Assembly: GCA_019240215.1 (NCBI GenBank)
Contig: JAFAYQ010000041.1
Span: 1-63,201 of the forward strand
DNA length: 63,201 nucleotides
Direction of reading: 5' to 3'
Source: Actinomycetota bacterium
GTDB lineage: Bacteria > Actinomycetota > Actinomycetes > Streptosporangiales > Streptosporangiaceae
Under the pieces are notes generated by a model. It was not told where the DNA came from, searched no databases, and saw only the letters and a list, made by a program, of their open reading frames with translations. Of the stretch, positions 20,169 to 29,385 are shown piece by piece (the first letter of the stretch is position 1; the number at the start of each line of letters is the position of its first letter). The position numbers and the translations under genes are program-made.

Positions 20169-21218
20169 TCACGGCTGACGCAACAGGGCGCGATGCAGCG
20201 GCGTCGCCCGCAGCGGCCCGCCCGCGAACCGTGACTCCGCATGAACGGGGACGCCGGGCCGCCCGTCAGCCGGGGCCAGTTCCCCCCGGAAGAAGTACTC
20301 CGGATGGATCCCGTCCGCCGCCTCGCTCACCGTGGCCCGCACCGACAGCACGTCGCCGGGACCCGCCGCCACCGGCCCCCCGGCGAACGGGATGCAGACC
20401 GGGAGCCAGTTGGTGTCGTCGGCCAGGCTGTCCAGCGGCCGGTCACCCGGCGCGACGGTCAGCTCGATCCAGGCCAGCAGCGCGTCGACCGGCCCGCCCC
20501 GGGTGATCTCCAGCCGCAGGTCGCCGCCCCGGGAACCGGGCTGGCCGCCCCGGGCCGCGCCGAACCGGAGATCCTCGAGCACCGCGGGGGAGGAGCGCAG
20601 CATCTCCGGCCCCACCCCGGCCAGGCAGAACCGCACATCGAACGGGCCGCCCACCGCGCGGAAGATGCCCTCCACGTAGGGCCCGAACACACTCGCCAGG
20701 ACCGGCTCCGGGCCCAGCACCCCCGCCAGGCTGACCGCCGCCACCAGCGTGCGCACCGCCGCCGGGATGACCTGCGCACCCTCCACCAGGTGCCGCCGCT
20801 CGGCGTCCCCGAGCACCGCCGCCATCCCCTCGGCCCCGCCGATGCAGCCGACGATCTCGGCCACACAGACATCGGCCCGCTCGGGCAGCGTGAGCGCAGT
20901 GGCCTCACCGGTCACGACCTCAACGCAGGCCGTTCCCCGCCGCGCGGCCGTCTCGACCGCCAGCCGCGCACTCTCGGCCAGCACCTCCACCGCGTACACG
21001 CGGGCCGCCCCCGCCTCAGCCGCCGCCAGCGTCCACAGCAGGTCAGGCCCCGGCCCGATCTCCAGCACGGTGGCACCCGGCGCGGCCGCCGCGATGGCCC
21101 GGCGGAACAGCCGGTTACGCTGCTCGTCCCCGCTGATGACCGAGTAGATCAGCTCGTCGTAGACCGGGTACTCGCCCACCGACGGGCACAGGTAGACCCC
21201 GTCCGGTACCGCCCGCAC
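20169..21218 (-). CDS. PRMT-like SAM methyltransferase
   Basis: 349 residues. The methyltransferase core has motif I TVLEIGPGPDLLWTLAAAEAGA, motif II VYAVEV and a double-E-like loop AEIVGCIGGAEG, followed by a beta-sandwich half with VIPAAVRTLVAAVSL and DNTNWLPVCIPF-type sequence, as in protein arginine methyltransferases. An N-terminal PSVGEYPVYDELIYSVIS helix matches the PRMT start. The GTG start lies 2 bp after the epimerase stop. Substrate unknown. Confidence 0.8.
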   Translation of the reverse strand: MRAVPDGVYLCPSVGEYPVYDELIYSVISGDEQRNRLFRRAIAAAAPGATVLEIGPGPDLLWTLAAAEAGAARVYAVEVLAESARLAVETAARRGTACVEVVTGEATALTLPERADVCVAEIVGCIGGAEGMAAVLGDAERRHLVEGAQVIPAAVRTLVAAVSLAGVLGPEPVLASVFGPYVEGIFRAVGGPFDVRFCLAGVGPEMLRSSPAVLEDLRFGAARGGQPGSRGGDLRLEITRGGPVDALLAWIELTVAPGDRPLDSLADDTNWLPVCIPFAGGPVAAGPGDVLSVRATVSEAADGIHPEYFFRGELAPADGRPGVPVHAESRFAGGPLRATPLHRALLRQP

Positions 21219-21220
21219 GG

Positions 21221-22177
21221 CTAGCTGACGCGGGCCTCGGCGCCCCAGGTGTGGGTGACGCTCTCCCCGGGGGCCAGCACGATCAGGTCGTCGCCGGTCA
21301 CGAAGGCGTTGGGCGGGCAGGTCATCGGCTCGACGGCGACCGCCTTACGGTGCCGTTCGCCGTGCAGGGTGTCGCTGGTGAACACCTGCAGCCAGCCGTG
21401 GCCGGGACCGGCCCACATCGACACCTGGCGGCCGCCCGCGCGCAGGTGGGCCCAGACCCGCCCGTCAGCCGCCCGGTTCAGGCCGGTCAGCGCGTGATCG
21501 AGCACGGTGTCGCCGATCGGGTGGGGCGCACGGAAGTCGCACGGCGTCCCGCCGATGTCCTGGGCCGGCCCGGTGGGGATGCCGCGGCTGTCGAGCGGCA
21601 GCCAGCGGGCCGCGGGCAGCTCCAGCTCCCACTCCTCCAGCGGAGCGGAACCGGCCGTGAAGTAGGGGTGCTGGCCGGTGCCGTAGGGGGCGGGCCGGGT
21701 GCCGCGGTTGGCGGCCGACACCGTGACCTGCAGCCCGCCCCCGGCCGAGAGCCGGTACTCGGCGTCGACCTGCACACTGAACGGGTAGCCGGTGTAGCCG
21801 TGCGGCCGGTGGCGCAGCAGCACCCGGTCGGCCTCCTGCTGGACCGGCTCCCAGCGCGCCCAGCGGGTCAGCCCGTGGATCGCGTTGCCGTTCTTGGGCT
21901 CGCTCAGGTCGAGCTGGTAGTGGGCGCCGCCGAACTCGTACTGCCCGTGGTCGACGCGGTTCGGCCACGGGGCCAGCAACTGGCCGGCCGCGCCCGGCGG
22001 CAGCTCGTCGGGCTCGTACCCGTAGGCCACCGGCTGGCCGGCGTAGCTGAGCTCCCGCAGCCCGGCCCCCAGCCCGGTCACCACGGCGCGGTAGTCGCCG
22101 GCCGCCAGCTCGTACTGCTCACCGGTGACCAGGACGGCCTGCTGCACACCCAATTTGGTGGACGTCATGGCTGCCAT
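21221..22177 (-). CDS. Aldose 1-epimerase family protein
   Basis: A 318-residue galactose mutarotase-like protein. Landmarks are AGQLLAPWPNRVDHGQYEF (the Arg near N-W-P-N-R), NAIHGLTRW with the catalytic His region, YGTGQHPYFT (second His) and VAVEPMTCPPNAF with the catalytic Glu. It converts anomers of a sugar or sugar phosphate; specificity unknown. The start is either ATG 22177 or 22168. It lies 5 bp after the DUF2877 stop in the same leftward unit. Confidence 0.92.
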   Translation of the reverse strand: MAAMTSTKLGVQQAVLVTGEQYELAAGDYRAVVTGLGAGLRELSYAGQPVAYGYEPDELPPGAAGQLLAPWPNRVDHGQYEFGGAHYQLDLSEPKNGNAIHGLTRWARWEPVQQEADRVLLRHRPHGYTGYPFSVQVDAEYRLSAGGGLQVTVSAANRGTRPAPYGTGQHPYFTAGSAPLEEWELELPAARWLPLDSRGIPTGPAQDIGGTPCDFRAPHPIGDTVLDHALTGLNRAADGRVWAHLRAGGRQVSMWAGPGHGWLQVFTSDTLHGERHRKAVAVEPMTCPPNAFVTGDDLIVLAPGESVTHTWGAEARVS

Positions 22178-22181
22178 CTTG

Positions 22182-23096
22182 TCACGGCAGGCTCAGCGCC
22201 AGCGCGGCCGCACAGCCCGCCATCAATCCCCAGGTGAGCTCGGCCCCGCTGGCCCCGCCGACGGTCAGCAGCCGCCGGGCGGCAGGCTCGACCGGTTCCT
22301 GGCCGGCGATGCCGTGCAGCACCGCCGACACCTCCTCGGCCGCCTGGCCGCGGGCGGCGCAGTGCAGCAGGGTGGCCGCCAGCGGGGTCGTCCGCTGCTC
22401 GGCGTAACCGGTCACCGCCGCGCCGAGCCAGTCCGCGAACCAGACCGGGCGGGTGCCGCCGGCCGTCGCCCCGCCCAGCAGCCGCAGCGCCAGCAGCAGG
22501 CCGCAGAGCATGCTGTCGCCGCTCGGCACCAGGCCAGGGCCCAGCCCGACCAGGGATTCGGCCAGCTCGACGGCGTCGGCCAGGTCGCCGGCGGCGCAGC
22601 GGGCGGCCAGCGCGGCCGGGCTGTCCTGGCCCTCCAGGCCAGGCCGGGTGGTGGCGGTCGCGTACACCCGGGCCAGCGCGGTCACCCCGTGATCGAGCCG
22701 GGCCCGGGACAGCGGCGCGAACACCGGGCACGGGTCCCACCAGCGCCGGATCTGGACCTCGAGCCCGCCCACCAGCACCCGGTCGTTGCCCGCCCAGGCG
22801 CCGTCGAGCGCGGCCGTCCCGTCCGGCGGGTCGAGCGCGAGCAGCTTGAGCGTGATCGCGTTGGGCGGGCAGATCGCCCCGGCCGCGGTCAGCGCCACCA
22901 CCTGGGCGGCCCCGAAGTCCAGGTAGATGACCGAGCCGGTGGCGGCCAGCACCCGGCCCGGCCGCAGCGGCCCGCGCAGCACCTCCAGCAGGGCCAGGCT
23001 GGCCACGCCGGGCACCACTCGCCCGGATCCGGGTGGCGGTACGGTGGGCACCCCGGCGTCGGCGGTACCGGCCCGCCTGCTGCTCCTGCGCGGCAC
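22182..23096 (-). CDS. DUF2877 protein
   Basis: A 304-residue protein recognised by the DUF2877 core SLVGLGPGLVPSGDSMLCGLLLALRLL and by CPPNAITL earlier in the sequence. In E. coli the DUF2877 member AllH belongs to the allantoin/oxamate carbamoyltransferase locus, but no allantoin genes are here. GTG start at 23096. It is the first gene of a leftward unit with the epimerase and the methyltransferase, which suggests a shared small pathway of unknown chemistry. Confidence 0.82.
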   Translation of the reverse strand: MPRRSSRRAGTADAGVPTVPPPGSGRVVPGVASLALLEVLRGPLRPGRVLAATGSVIYLDFGAAQVVALTAAGAICPPNAITLKLLALDPPDGTAALDGAWAGNDRVLVGGLEVQIRRWWDPCPVFAPLSRARLDHGVTALARVYATATTRPGLEGQDSPAALAARCAAGDLADAVELAESLVGLGPGLVPSGDSMLCGLLLALRLLGGATAGGTRPVWFADWLGAAVTGYAEQRTTPLAATLLHCAARGQAAEEVSAVLHGIAGQEPVEPAARRLLTVGGASGAELTWGLMAGCAAALALSLP

Positions 23097-23190
23097 ACCC
23101 TCACCGTACTGCCGAACTCGGCGGGCCAGAACGGTGGTTTGCCCTCGTGCTCAGCGCGCCGGACAATGGCGAGACAATGAGCGATTGAGG

Positions 23191-23260
23191 CCCTTTAAGA
23201 ATATTTAAAAGGCAGTTAAAGCTTGCGGCTGACAAACAAATTAATTGCGATAAATCCGCT
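23191..23260. promoter_or_regulatory. AT-rich island with near-palindrome upstream of the DUF2877 unit
   Basis: This stretch is far more AT-rich than its surroundings. It contains CCTTTAAGAATATTTAAAAGG (an almost perfect 21-bp palindrome centred near 23202) and a run of TTAATT and TTTATC type sequence to 23255. It lies about 100 bp before the leftward DUF2877 start, so it most likely holds that promoter and an operator. The rest of 23097-23405 holds only the terminator listed next. Confidence 0.45.
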
Positions 23261-23277
23261 GGTGAGTGGCGGATCAC

Positions 23278-23323
23278 GCCGGCGGGGCTGCTTGGGGAGC
23301 GGGGGACCGTCAGCCCCGCCGGC
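23278..23323 (-). terminator. Perfect 13-bp stem-loop, terminator of the leftward 25.6-23.4 kb unit
   Basis: GCCGGCGGGGCTG (23278-23290) and CAGCCCCGCCGGC (23311-23323) are perfect inverse complements around a 20-base loop. Read leftward it comes about 80 bases after the stop at 23406. No clean T-run follows in that direction, but T-rich sequence does (ATTTATCGCAATTAATTTG). It is the strongest simple hairpin in the window outside the riboswitch. Confidence 0.6.
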
Positions 23324-23405
23324 TATTGAACCCTAGCCCTTCGGCTGTCCGATGTGTGTCATTTTGATTTAGCACGTAAGGGTTCTGAAATAGTTGCCGG
23401 CGCGA

Positions 23406-25121
23406 TCAGTGCTGGGGGCCGAGCTGGCCGTTGCGGATGGCGTCGGCCGCCAGCACTCCGAACAGATAGAAGTAGGCCGCTTCCTCGTCCTCGAAGAACC
23501 GCACCTCGTGCCGGGACTGGTCGGTCGCGCTGAACACCTCGTAGCCGCCGCGGGCGCGGACCAGGCACATGGCCCCGTCGACCTCCTGGTCGACCGCGTA
23601 CGACGACTGGGGGATGGCGGCCAGGTCGAGCAGCTGGGAGAAGATCGCCTGGGTGGTCACCCGCGGCTTGCGGGCGGCCCGGCGGCCGACGTAACGGCCA
23701 CCGTTGGCCTCGTGTCCGTGCCGGGGGCCGGTGCTCGCGGCCGGGGTGGCCGCAGGCGGCGGGCTGGGCACCGCCGCCGGAGCCGGCGGGACAGCTGCCT
23801 CCGGCGCCGGTGCGGGCGCGACCGGGGCCGGCACCGGGGCGCCGTAGGCACCGGTGATCGCGGCCGCCTGCCGGGCCAGCGGCGGGTCGTCGTAGCGGGA
23901 CCCGGACGGGCTGGTCCCGTTGCCGATCGCCAGCGGCTGAGGGCCGCTCGGGGTGGCGGTGCCGGGGGAGGGGTTCCAGCGGCCCCCGTCGTCCGGGAAC
24001 GGCGATCCGTGCCACACCGCGGCCGCGTCCTGGGTCGGCGGCGGCGCGGGCGGTGAGTAGGACGGCCGGACCACCTCGTTCGGCTCCCAGTCGCGGCGGT
24101 CGGGCTGATCCCACTCGCCCGCGGCGACCGGATTCCAGGCCATCGTGTCCTGCGGATCCCAGCCCGGCTGGGGAGCGGCCCAGCCTCCGGTGCCGGGCCC
24201 GGACGCCGGGACCGGGAGGTCGCCGCTGTTCCAGCCGCCGGTGACCCGGTCGTCGGAGTAGCCGGGGGTGCTCCAGCGGTCGGTCCGCTCGGGGGCCGAG
24301 GTGTTCCAGCCGTGGGCGGCCGCCCGCTCGCGGTTGAGGGCCCGCTCCACTTCGCGGGCGTCGAACGAGCCGGTGTCGGGGGCTTCCCAGCCGCCGGTGT
24401 CGCGGGCCCGCCAGCCACCCCGGCCGCGCGGGAACGGCCCGTCGGCCTCGGCCGTCTCGGCCGCCGGGCTCACCGCCGCCCAGGTCCCGGTGTCGCGCGG
24501 GTCCTGGGCGTGCACGTCGCGGGCACCCCAGTTGGCGGCCGCGGGCGCGCTGGCCAGTCGCGGATCGGCGGCCCAGGACGGGCCGGTGTCGATCAGGCCC
24601 TGGGCGCCGATCGCCCTCAGCGGGCCGGTGTCGGGCGCGGGCCCGCCGTACTCACGCGGGGTGTGCGCCCAGGTCTCGTGGGGCCGCTGGTCCCAGCCGC
24701 CCGGCCCGCGGGGGCTGCTGGCCGCGCCGACCACCGCCAGCTCGTACTCGCCGCGCTCCTCGCGCAGGTCGTCGATCTCCTGGCGGGGCACCACGACCTC
24801 GAACACGCCGCGGTCCACTTCCCAGAACCCCAGCCGCCGGGCCAGGTACAGGTCGCGGCCGAGGTAGGCGATGTGCATGCGGTCGCCCAGGTCGTCGAGC
24901 ACCATGCAGCGCTCACCCCGGTAGCGGCCGACCGGGCGAGCCTCCCACAGCGCGTCGATCTCCTCGACCCGGACCCGCTTGCGCCAGTGGTTGGACGAGG
25001 AGCGGAAACCCAGTTCCTCCGGCGGCGGGCAGGCGGCGAACAGGGTGACTTCCTCGTCGGTCGGGCCCACGCCCGCCTGGTAGGACGCACCCTGGAAGCT
25101 CGCCATGAGCCGGTACCGCAT
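23406..25121 (-). CDS. Unrecognised 571-aa protein: two globular ends with a Trp/Asp-Thr-Gly linker
   Basis: No function recognised. Residues 1-130 look globular and conserved (YRLMASFQGASYQAGVGPT, FAACPPPEELGF, MVLDDLGDRMHIAYLGRD, VDRGVFEVVVPRQEI). Residues about 140-460 are low-complexity with recurrent Trp and DTG units (DTGTW, DTGGW, DTGSF, GGW, GWD) and then Pro/Ala. Residues about 480-571 form a second globular domain (IFSQLLDLAAIPQSSYAV, RGGYEVFSATDQSRHEVRFF, EEAAYFYLFGVLAADAI). From memory that last pattern resembles domains carried by TNT-type toxin-associated actinobacterial proteins, but this is weak. It starts 3 bp after the partner gene. Confidence 0.75.
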   Translation of the reverse strand: MRYRLMASFQGASYQAGVGPTDEEVTLFAACPPPEELGFRSSSNHWRKRVRVEEIDALWEARPVGRYRGERCMVLDDLGDRMHIAYLGRDLYLARRLGFWEVDRGVFEVVVPRQEIDDLREERGEYELAVVGAASSPRGPGGWDQRPHETWAHTPREYGGPAPDTGPLRAIGAQGLIDTGPSWAADPRLASAPAAANWGARDVHAQDPRDTGTWAAVSPAAETAEADGPFPRGRGGWRARDTGGWEAPDTGSFDAREVERALNRERAAAHGWNTSAPERTDRWSTPGYSDDRVTGGWNSGDLPVPASGPGTGGWAAPQPGWDPQDTMAWNPVAAGEWDQPDRRDWEPNEVVRPSYSPPAPPPTQDAAAVWHGSPFPDDGGRWNPSPGTATPSGPQPLAIGNGTSPSGSRYDDPPLARQAAAITGAYGAPVPAPVAPAPAPEAAVPPAPAAVPSPPPAATPAASTGPRHGHEANGGRYVGRRAARKPRVTTQAIFSQLLDLAAIPQSSYAVDQEVDGAMCLVRARGGYEVFSATDQSRHEVRFFEDEEAAYFYLFGVLAADAIRNGQLGPQH

Positions 25122-25124
25122 GCC

Positions 25125-25592
25125 TCAGACCTCCCTCGTCGGCCGCCGCCAGACCAGACCGTCGTACCGGGCGATCAGGTCCTCACCGCGCGCGGTGAGC
25201 CGCGAGATCGCGGAGCCAACCGGGATCGGCATCGGGTCGGTGTAGTACTCGGCGACCGCCCGGGCCGGGGCGCCCGGCGCGCCATGGCCGGGCCAGCCGG
25301 TCCCGCCGCCGGGGCCGGAGGCGGCCGCGTAGTTGTCCATCTCCCGGGCCAGCCAGCCCAGGAAGTAGATCTCGGGGATGTCGGCGGTGAACTCCGACCC
25401 CTCATAACCGAGGCCGAGGGCGGCGAAGCACTCGGCCGGGTCGCGGAACGCCACGTCGGGGCTGCGGTACACGAAGCCGGCGATGATGGAGCGCTGGCCG
25501 TTCAGGTACGGGCCGATCAGGCGGGGCGGGATGACCTTCCGCATCGGCGTCCCCGGTTCGATACTGGTGGCGGCCCCGGGCCCGGTCACCAT
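25125..25592 (-). CDS. Unrecognised partner protein of the 571-aa gene
   Basis: About 155 residues if started at the ATG 25592; the frame is open to an ATG at 25790, and an internal ATG at 25544 (MRKVIPPRLIGPYLNGQRSI) is also possible. Notable segments are GFVYRSPDVAFRDPAECFAA, GYEGSEFTADIPEIYFLGWL, a Gly-rich loop, then YYTDPMPIPVGSAISRLTA and RYDGLVWRRPTREV. No signal peptide or membrane segment. I do not recognise the family. It is read together with the 571-aa protein (3-bp gap), so the two probably act together. Confidence 0.6.
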   Translation of the reverse strand: MVTGPGAATSIEPGTPMRKVIPPRLIGPYLNGQRSIIAGFVYRSPDVAFRDPAECFAALGLGYEGSEFTADIPEIYFLGWLAREMDNYAAASGPGGGTGWPGHGAPGAPARAVAEYYTDPMPIPVGSAISRLTARGEDLIARYDGLVWRRPTREV

Positions 25593-26008
25593 CGGAATGG
25601 GAACCCGCCGATCGGGGGCCGTCGGCGAACCGCGAACTTCACCTCTGGCCCCTCTCCGTGTGCTCGGTCGGTTATCCGTGCGATTCGGCGCGGGGAAAGG
25701 AACCCCTTCCCTGGCTCTGGCGCGACGCCGTTCACGAGAGTCCCATATCCCTAATGCGCTCTCAACTGATTCCGCCAATAACGTGGCCATCAGCCTGGTC
25801 AGGCCGGTAATTGCGGCGTGTCAATTACCATGGGTAGTCAGATAGTTACGTGAAGCTGCACGGTCGCCGGGCCATTCTGGGTTCTCGATGAGCTGGGCGG
25901 TCCCGGAGCCAAATTGATGATCTTGTGATAGGTGCGCCGGGCGGGGCGGAATTCCGGCCGCGCATTCGTCGGCGTGGCGCGGCCCGCGGGCGGCGTAGGG
26001 TCGGAGCC
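25593..26008. other. 416-bp divergent intergenic region
   Basis: It separates the leftward two-gene module from the rightward sseB unit. It is less GC-rich than its surroundings from about 25740 to 25930. On the leftward strand TAATTGACA (near 25820) is a good -35 but has no matching -10 at 17-18 bp. The frame of the 155-aa gene stays open across 25593-25790, so part may be coding. No RNA gene or repeat is seen. Confidence 0.4.
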
Positions 26009-26842
26009 GTGGCTGGGCTGAACACCGGCGGCCAGCGGTTCGCCGGAGACGACGGCGCCGCGGACCCGCACCTGGCGGCCGTCCTGGCGGCCTACGGGGC
26101 AGGCGAGGACTCCGAGCAGGCGGCGCTGACCGCGCTGGCCGGGGCCCGGTTCCTGGTCCCGCTGGTCGAGCGCCCGGCTGACGCCGATGAGCCAGCCGGT
26201 GCCGGGGAAGCCCACGATGACGGCTGTGACCACCAGGCCGCCCGCGAGATGGCGTTCCCCACGCTGATCGGCCGGGATGGCCGGCCGGCGCTGCTCGCTT
26301 TCACCTCGCTGGCCGCGCTGGCCAGCTGGCGGCCGGACGCGCGGCCGGTGCCGACCGCGGCCGCCCAGGTGTGGGGGACGGCGGTGGCCGACTCGTGCGC
26401 GGTGGTGATCGACGTGGCCGGTCCGGTGCCGGTCGCGGTGGACGGGGCCCGGCTGGCGGCACTGGCGGCCGGGCAGTCAGCGCCCGCCGCGCCGGACGAC
26501 CCCGACATCCGGGCCGACGTGGCCGCCGCCCTGGCCGAGCTGCCGGAAGCGGCCGCGGTGACCGGGGCCGAGCTGGCCCCGGGCCCGGACGGCACCGACC
26601 TGGCGGTCCGGCTGCGGCTGGCCCCGGCCGCCACCCAGCGGGCGGTCCAGCAGGTGGCCGAGGCGATCGCGGCCCGGCTGGCGGTCCGGCTGCGGCAGGG
26701 CATCCAGTTCTCGGCCGCCCCGGCCGAGGTTCCCGCCCCGGCCGAGGCTCCCGCCCCGGCCGAAACCCCTGCCGCCTCATCAGCCCCGCAGACCCCAGCG
26801 GCCCCGCCCGTCACACCCGCCCCTTCCCGTTCACGCGGATGA
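26009..26842 (+). CDS. SseB-family protein
   Basis: 277 residues. The SseB domain runs from about residue 15 to 200: GQRFAGDDGAADPHLAAVLAAY, ARFLVPLVER, MAFPTLIGRDGRPALLAFTSLAALASWRPDARPVPT and VVIDVAGPVPVAVDG. A Pro/Ala-rich tail (PAPAEAPAPAETPA) follows. Role in actinomycetes unknown. The GTG at 26009 with GGAG upstream is the best start. The stop overlaps the prepilin peptidase start (ATGA). Confidence 0.85.
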   Translation: MAGLNTGGQRFAGDDGAADPHLAAVLAAYGAGEDSEQAALTALAGARFLVPLVERPADADEPAGAGEAHDDGCDHQAAREMAFPTLIGRDGRPALLAFTSLAALASWRPDARPVPTAAAQVWGTAVADSCAVVIDVAGPVPVAVDGARLAALAAGQSAPAAPDDPDIRADVAAALAELPEAAAVTGAELAPGPDGTDLAVRLRLAPAATQRAVQQVAEAIAARLAVRLRQGIQFSAAPAEVPAPAEAPAPAETPAASSAPQTPAAPPVTPAPSRSRG

Positions 26843-27621
26843 TCTCCTGGGTGACCGCCGCCGTCGCCGGGGCGGTCGGCCTGCTGGTGGGCGACTACCT
26901 GACCGTGGTCATCGAACGGGTCCCGGAGGCCACCACCGTGACCGGCTCGGCCCGCGAGCTGGGGCCGGCCCCGGCCGGGCGGTGCTCCCGCTGCGGTACC
27001 CGGCTGCGCGTCACCGACCTGGTGCCGCTGGCCAGCGGGGCGCTGGCCGGGGGGCGGTGCCGGTACTGCGGTGAGCGCTACGGCCGCTGGCACCCGGCCG
27101 CCGAGGCCCTCACCGCGGTCACGTTCGCGCTGATCGGGCTGCGGTTCGGGGCCAGCCCGGTGCTGCCCGCTTATTGCTACCTGGCGGCGGTGGCGGTCGC
27201 GCTGGCCTTCATCGACGTGGCCCGCCAGCGGCTGCCGGACTTCCTGACGCTGCCGTCCTACCTGGTCGCAATCGTGGCGCTGGGGGCCGCCGCCCCGTTC
27301 GTGGCGGACGGTGGCCGCCATCTGCTGCCCGCGGCCATCGGGCTGGGCGGCGCGCTGGCCTTCTACCTGACCCTGGCGCTGGTGTACCCGGCCGGCATCG
27401 GCTGGGGCGACGTCAAGCTGTCCGGCCTGCTCGGCCTCTACCTGGGCTGGATCGGCGTGGGAGCGCTGGTCATCGGGCTGGCGGCCGGGTTCGTGCTGGC
27501 GGCCGGGGCGGCGGTGGTGATGCTGGCGACCGGGCAGGCGACCCGCAAGTCGCAGATCGCGTTCGGGCCGTTCATGCTGGCGGGGGCGCTGGTCGTGATC
27601 ATCGCCACCGGCCTCTCCTGA
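26839..27621 (+). CDS. Prepilin peptidase (type 4 leader peptidase)
   Basis: A polytopic membrane aspartic protease of 260 residues that cleaves and usually N-methylates prepilins. Two zinc-type CxxC pairs lie in the cytoplasmic loop (C49/C52 and C74/C77), and the catalytic aspartates are D126 in [11 protein letters not shown] and D191 in the GWGDVKLS (GxGD) motif. It is the long form, with methylase domain. In actinomycetes it is commonly joined to aroC, as here. No pilin genes are in the window. Confidence 0.93.
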   Translation: MISWVTAAVAGAVGLLVGDYLTVVIERVPEATTVTGSARELGPAPAGRCSRCGTRLRVTDLVPLASGALAGGRCRYCGERYGRWHPAAEALTAVTFALIGLRFGASPVLPAYCYLAAVAVALAFIDVARQRLPDFLTLPSYLVAIVALGAAAPFVADGGRHLLPAAIGLGGALAFYLTLALVYPAGIGWGDVKLSGLLGLYLGWIGVGALVIGLAAGFVLAAGAAVVMLATGQATRKSQIAFGPFMLAGALVVIIATGLS

Positions 27622-27679
27622 CCGTGCTGTCCTTCCTGCTTGGCCCGGCGACCAGGGAGCACTCACTAGGATCGAGGGC

Positions 27680-28858
27680 ATGCTGCGCTGGCTAACGGCG
27701 GGTGAGTCACACGGGCGGGCGCTCGTGGCCATCTGCGAGGGGGTTCCCGCGGGCGTGCGGGTCGGCACCGAGGAGATCGCGGCCGCGCTGGCCCGGCGGC
27801 GGGCCGGCTACGGCCGCGGCGCCCGGATGAAGTTCGAGCAGGACGAGGTCGAACTGACCGGCGGGGTCCGGCACGGGGTCACTCTCGGCGGCCCGGTCGC
27901 GATCCGGGTCGGCAACACCGAGTGGCCCAAGTGGGAGACGGTGATGGCGGCCGACCCGGTCGACCCCGAGGTCCTGGCCGAGCAGGCCAGGAACGCCCCG
28001 CTGACCCGGCCCCGGCCCGGCCACGCCGACCTGACCGGCATGCAGAAGTACGGTCACACCGACGCCCGGCCGATCCTCGAGCGGGCCAGCGCCCGCGAGA
28101 CCGCCGCCCGGGTCGCGCTGGGGGAGGTGGCCCGCCAGTTCCTGCACCAGGCGCTCGGGGTCGAGATCCTCAGCCACGTGATCGCGCTGGGCACGGTGGC
28201 CGCGCCCGACGGCCTGCTGCCCGGCCCCGGTGACCGGGCCCGGATCGACGCCGACCCGGTCCGCTGCGCCGACGCCAAGACCAGCGCGGCCATGGTCGAG
28301 GAGATCGACCTGGTGCGCAAGGAGGGCGACACCCTCGGCGGGGTGGTCGAGGTGGTGGTGTACGGGCTGCCGCCCGGCCTCGGCAGCTTCACCCACTGGG
28401 ACCGCCGCCTGGACGCGCGGCTGGCCGCCGCGGTGATGGGCATCCAGGCCATGAAGGGCGTGGAGATCGGCGACGGCTTCACCACCGCCCGGCGGCGCGG
28501 CTCACAGGCCCACGACGAGATCGAGATCGGCCCGGGCGGCGTGCGCCGCCGCACCAACCGGGCGGGCGGGGTCGAGGGCGGCATGACCAACGGCGAGGTG
28601 CTGCGGGTGCGGGCGGCGATGAAGCCGATCTCGACCGTGCCGCGGGCGCTCGACACGATCGACGTGGCCACCGGCGAGCCCGCCAAGGCGATCAACCAGC
28701 GCAGCGACGCGACCGCGGTGCCCGCCTCGGGGGTGGTGACCGAGGCGATGGTCGCGCTGGTGCTGGCGGACGCGGTGACCGAGAAGTTCGGCGGTGACTC
28801 GGTGGCCGAGATCCAGCGCAACGCCGACTCCTACCTCAAGTCCCTGGTGATCACGTGA
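27680..28858 (+). CDS. aroC: Chorismate synthase
   Basis: Makes chorismate from EPSP, the last step of the shikimate pathway, using reduced FMN. 392 residues. Clear signatures are [57 protein letters not shown] with [11 protein letters not shown], and the C-terminal [20 protein letters not shown] start; the GTGA overlap with aroK couples them. It lies 58 bp after the prepilin peptidase. Confidence 0.97.
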   Translation: MLRWLTAGESHGRALVAICEGVPAGVRVGTEEIAAALARRRAGYGRGARMKFEQDEVELTGGVRHGVTLGGPVAIRVGNTEWPKWETVMAADPVDPEVLAEQARNAPLTRPRPGHADLTGMQKYGHTDARPILERASARETAARVALGEVARQFLHQALGVEILSHVIALGTVAAPDGLLPGPGDRARIDADPVRCADAKTSAAMVEEIDLVRKEGDTLGGVVEVVVYGLPPGLGSFTHWDRRLDARLAAAVMGIQAMKGVEIGDGFTTARRRGSQAHDEIEIGPGGVRRRTNRAGGVEGGMTNGEVLRVRAAMKPISTVPRALDTIDVATGEPAKAINQRSDATAVPASGVVTEAMVALVLADAVTEKFGGDSVAEIQRNADSYLKSLVIT

Positions 28859-29385
28859 CTGCTGAGACTGACGGGGCGGCCGGGCCGCTGGTGGTGCTGA
28901 CCGGGCCGCCCGCGGCCGGCAAGTCGGCCGTCGGCAAGCTGCTGTCCGAGCGGCTGCACGCCAGCTTCGTCGACACCGACGCGCAGATCGAGGCGACCGC
29001 GGGCAAGGCGGTCGGCGACATCTTCGTGGACGACGGTGAGGACACGTTCCGCGGCCTGGAACGGGCGGCCGCCGAGCAGGCTCTCCAAGCGGCCGGGGCG
29101 GTGGTGGCCCTCGGTAGCGGCGCCGTGCTCGACCCGGGCGTCCAGGATCTGCTGGCCGGCCAGCCGGTCGCCTACCTGGAGGCCGGCTTCGGCCCCATCT
29201 CCAAGCGGCTGGGGCTGGACAAGCCGCGGGTGGTGATCCCCGGCAACCCCCGGGGCCGCCTGCGCGCCCTGCTGGAGGAGCGGCGGCCGGTGTACGAGCG
29301 GCTGGCCACGTTCACCGTCGACGCCGGCGAACTGGCCCCCGAAGAGGTGGCTGACGAGATCGAAGCCTGGCTGGCCGAGCGATGA
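28855..29385 (+). CDS. aroK: Shikimate kinase I (AroK), with GSG in place of GGG
   Basis: 176 residues with Walker [12 protein letters not shown] (17-27), DTD at 40-42 for shikimate and metal, FRGLE (Arg near 66), and a C-terminal lid [17 protein letters not shown]. The GGG loop that contacts shikimate reads GSG (87-89), and the RPLL region of most family members is replaced by [11 protein letters not shown]. These changes may lower or alter activity. It sits between aroC and aroB, each by 4-bp overlap, the standard actinomycete position. Confidence 0.88.
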   Translation: MTAETDGAAGPLVVLTGPPAAGKSAVGKLLSERLHASFVDTDAQIEATAGKAVGDIFVDDGEDTFRGLERAAAEQALQAAGAVVALGSGAVLDPGVQDLLAGQPVAYLEAGFGPISKRLGLDKPRVVIPGNPRGRLRALLEERRPVYERLATFTVDAGELAPEEVADEIEAWLAER

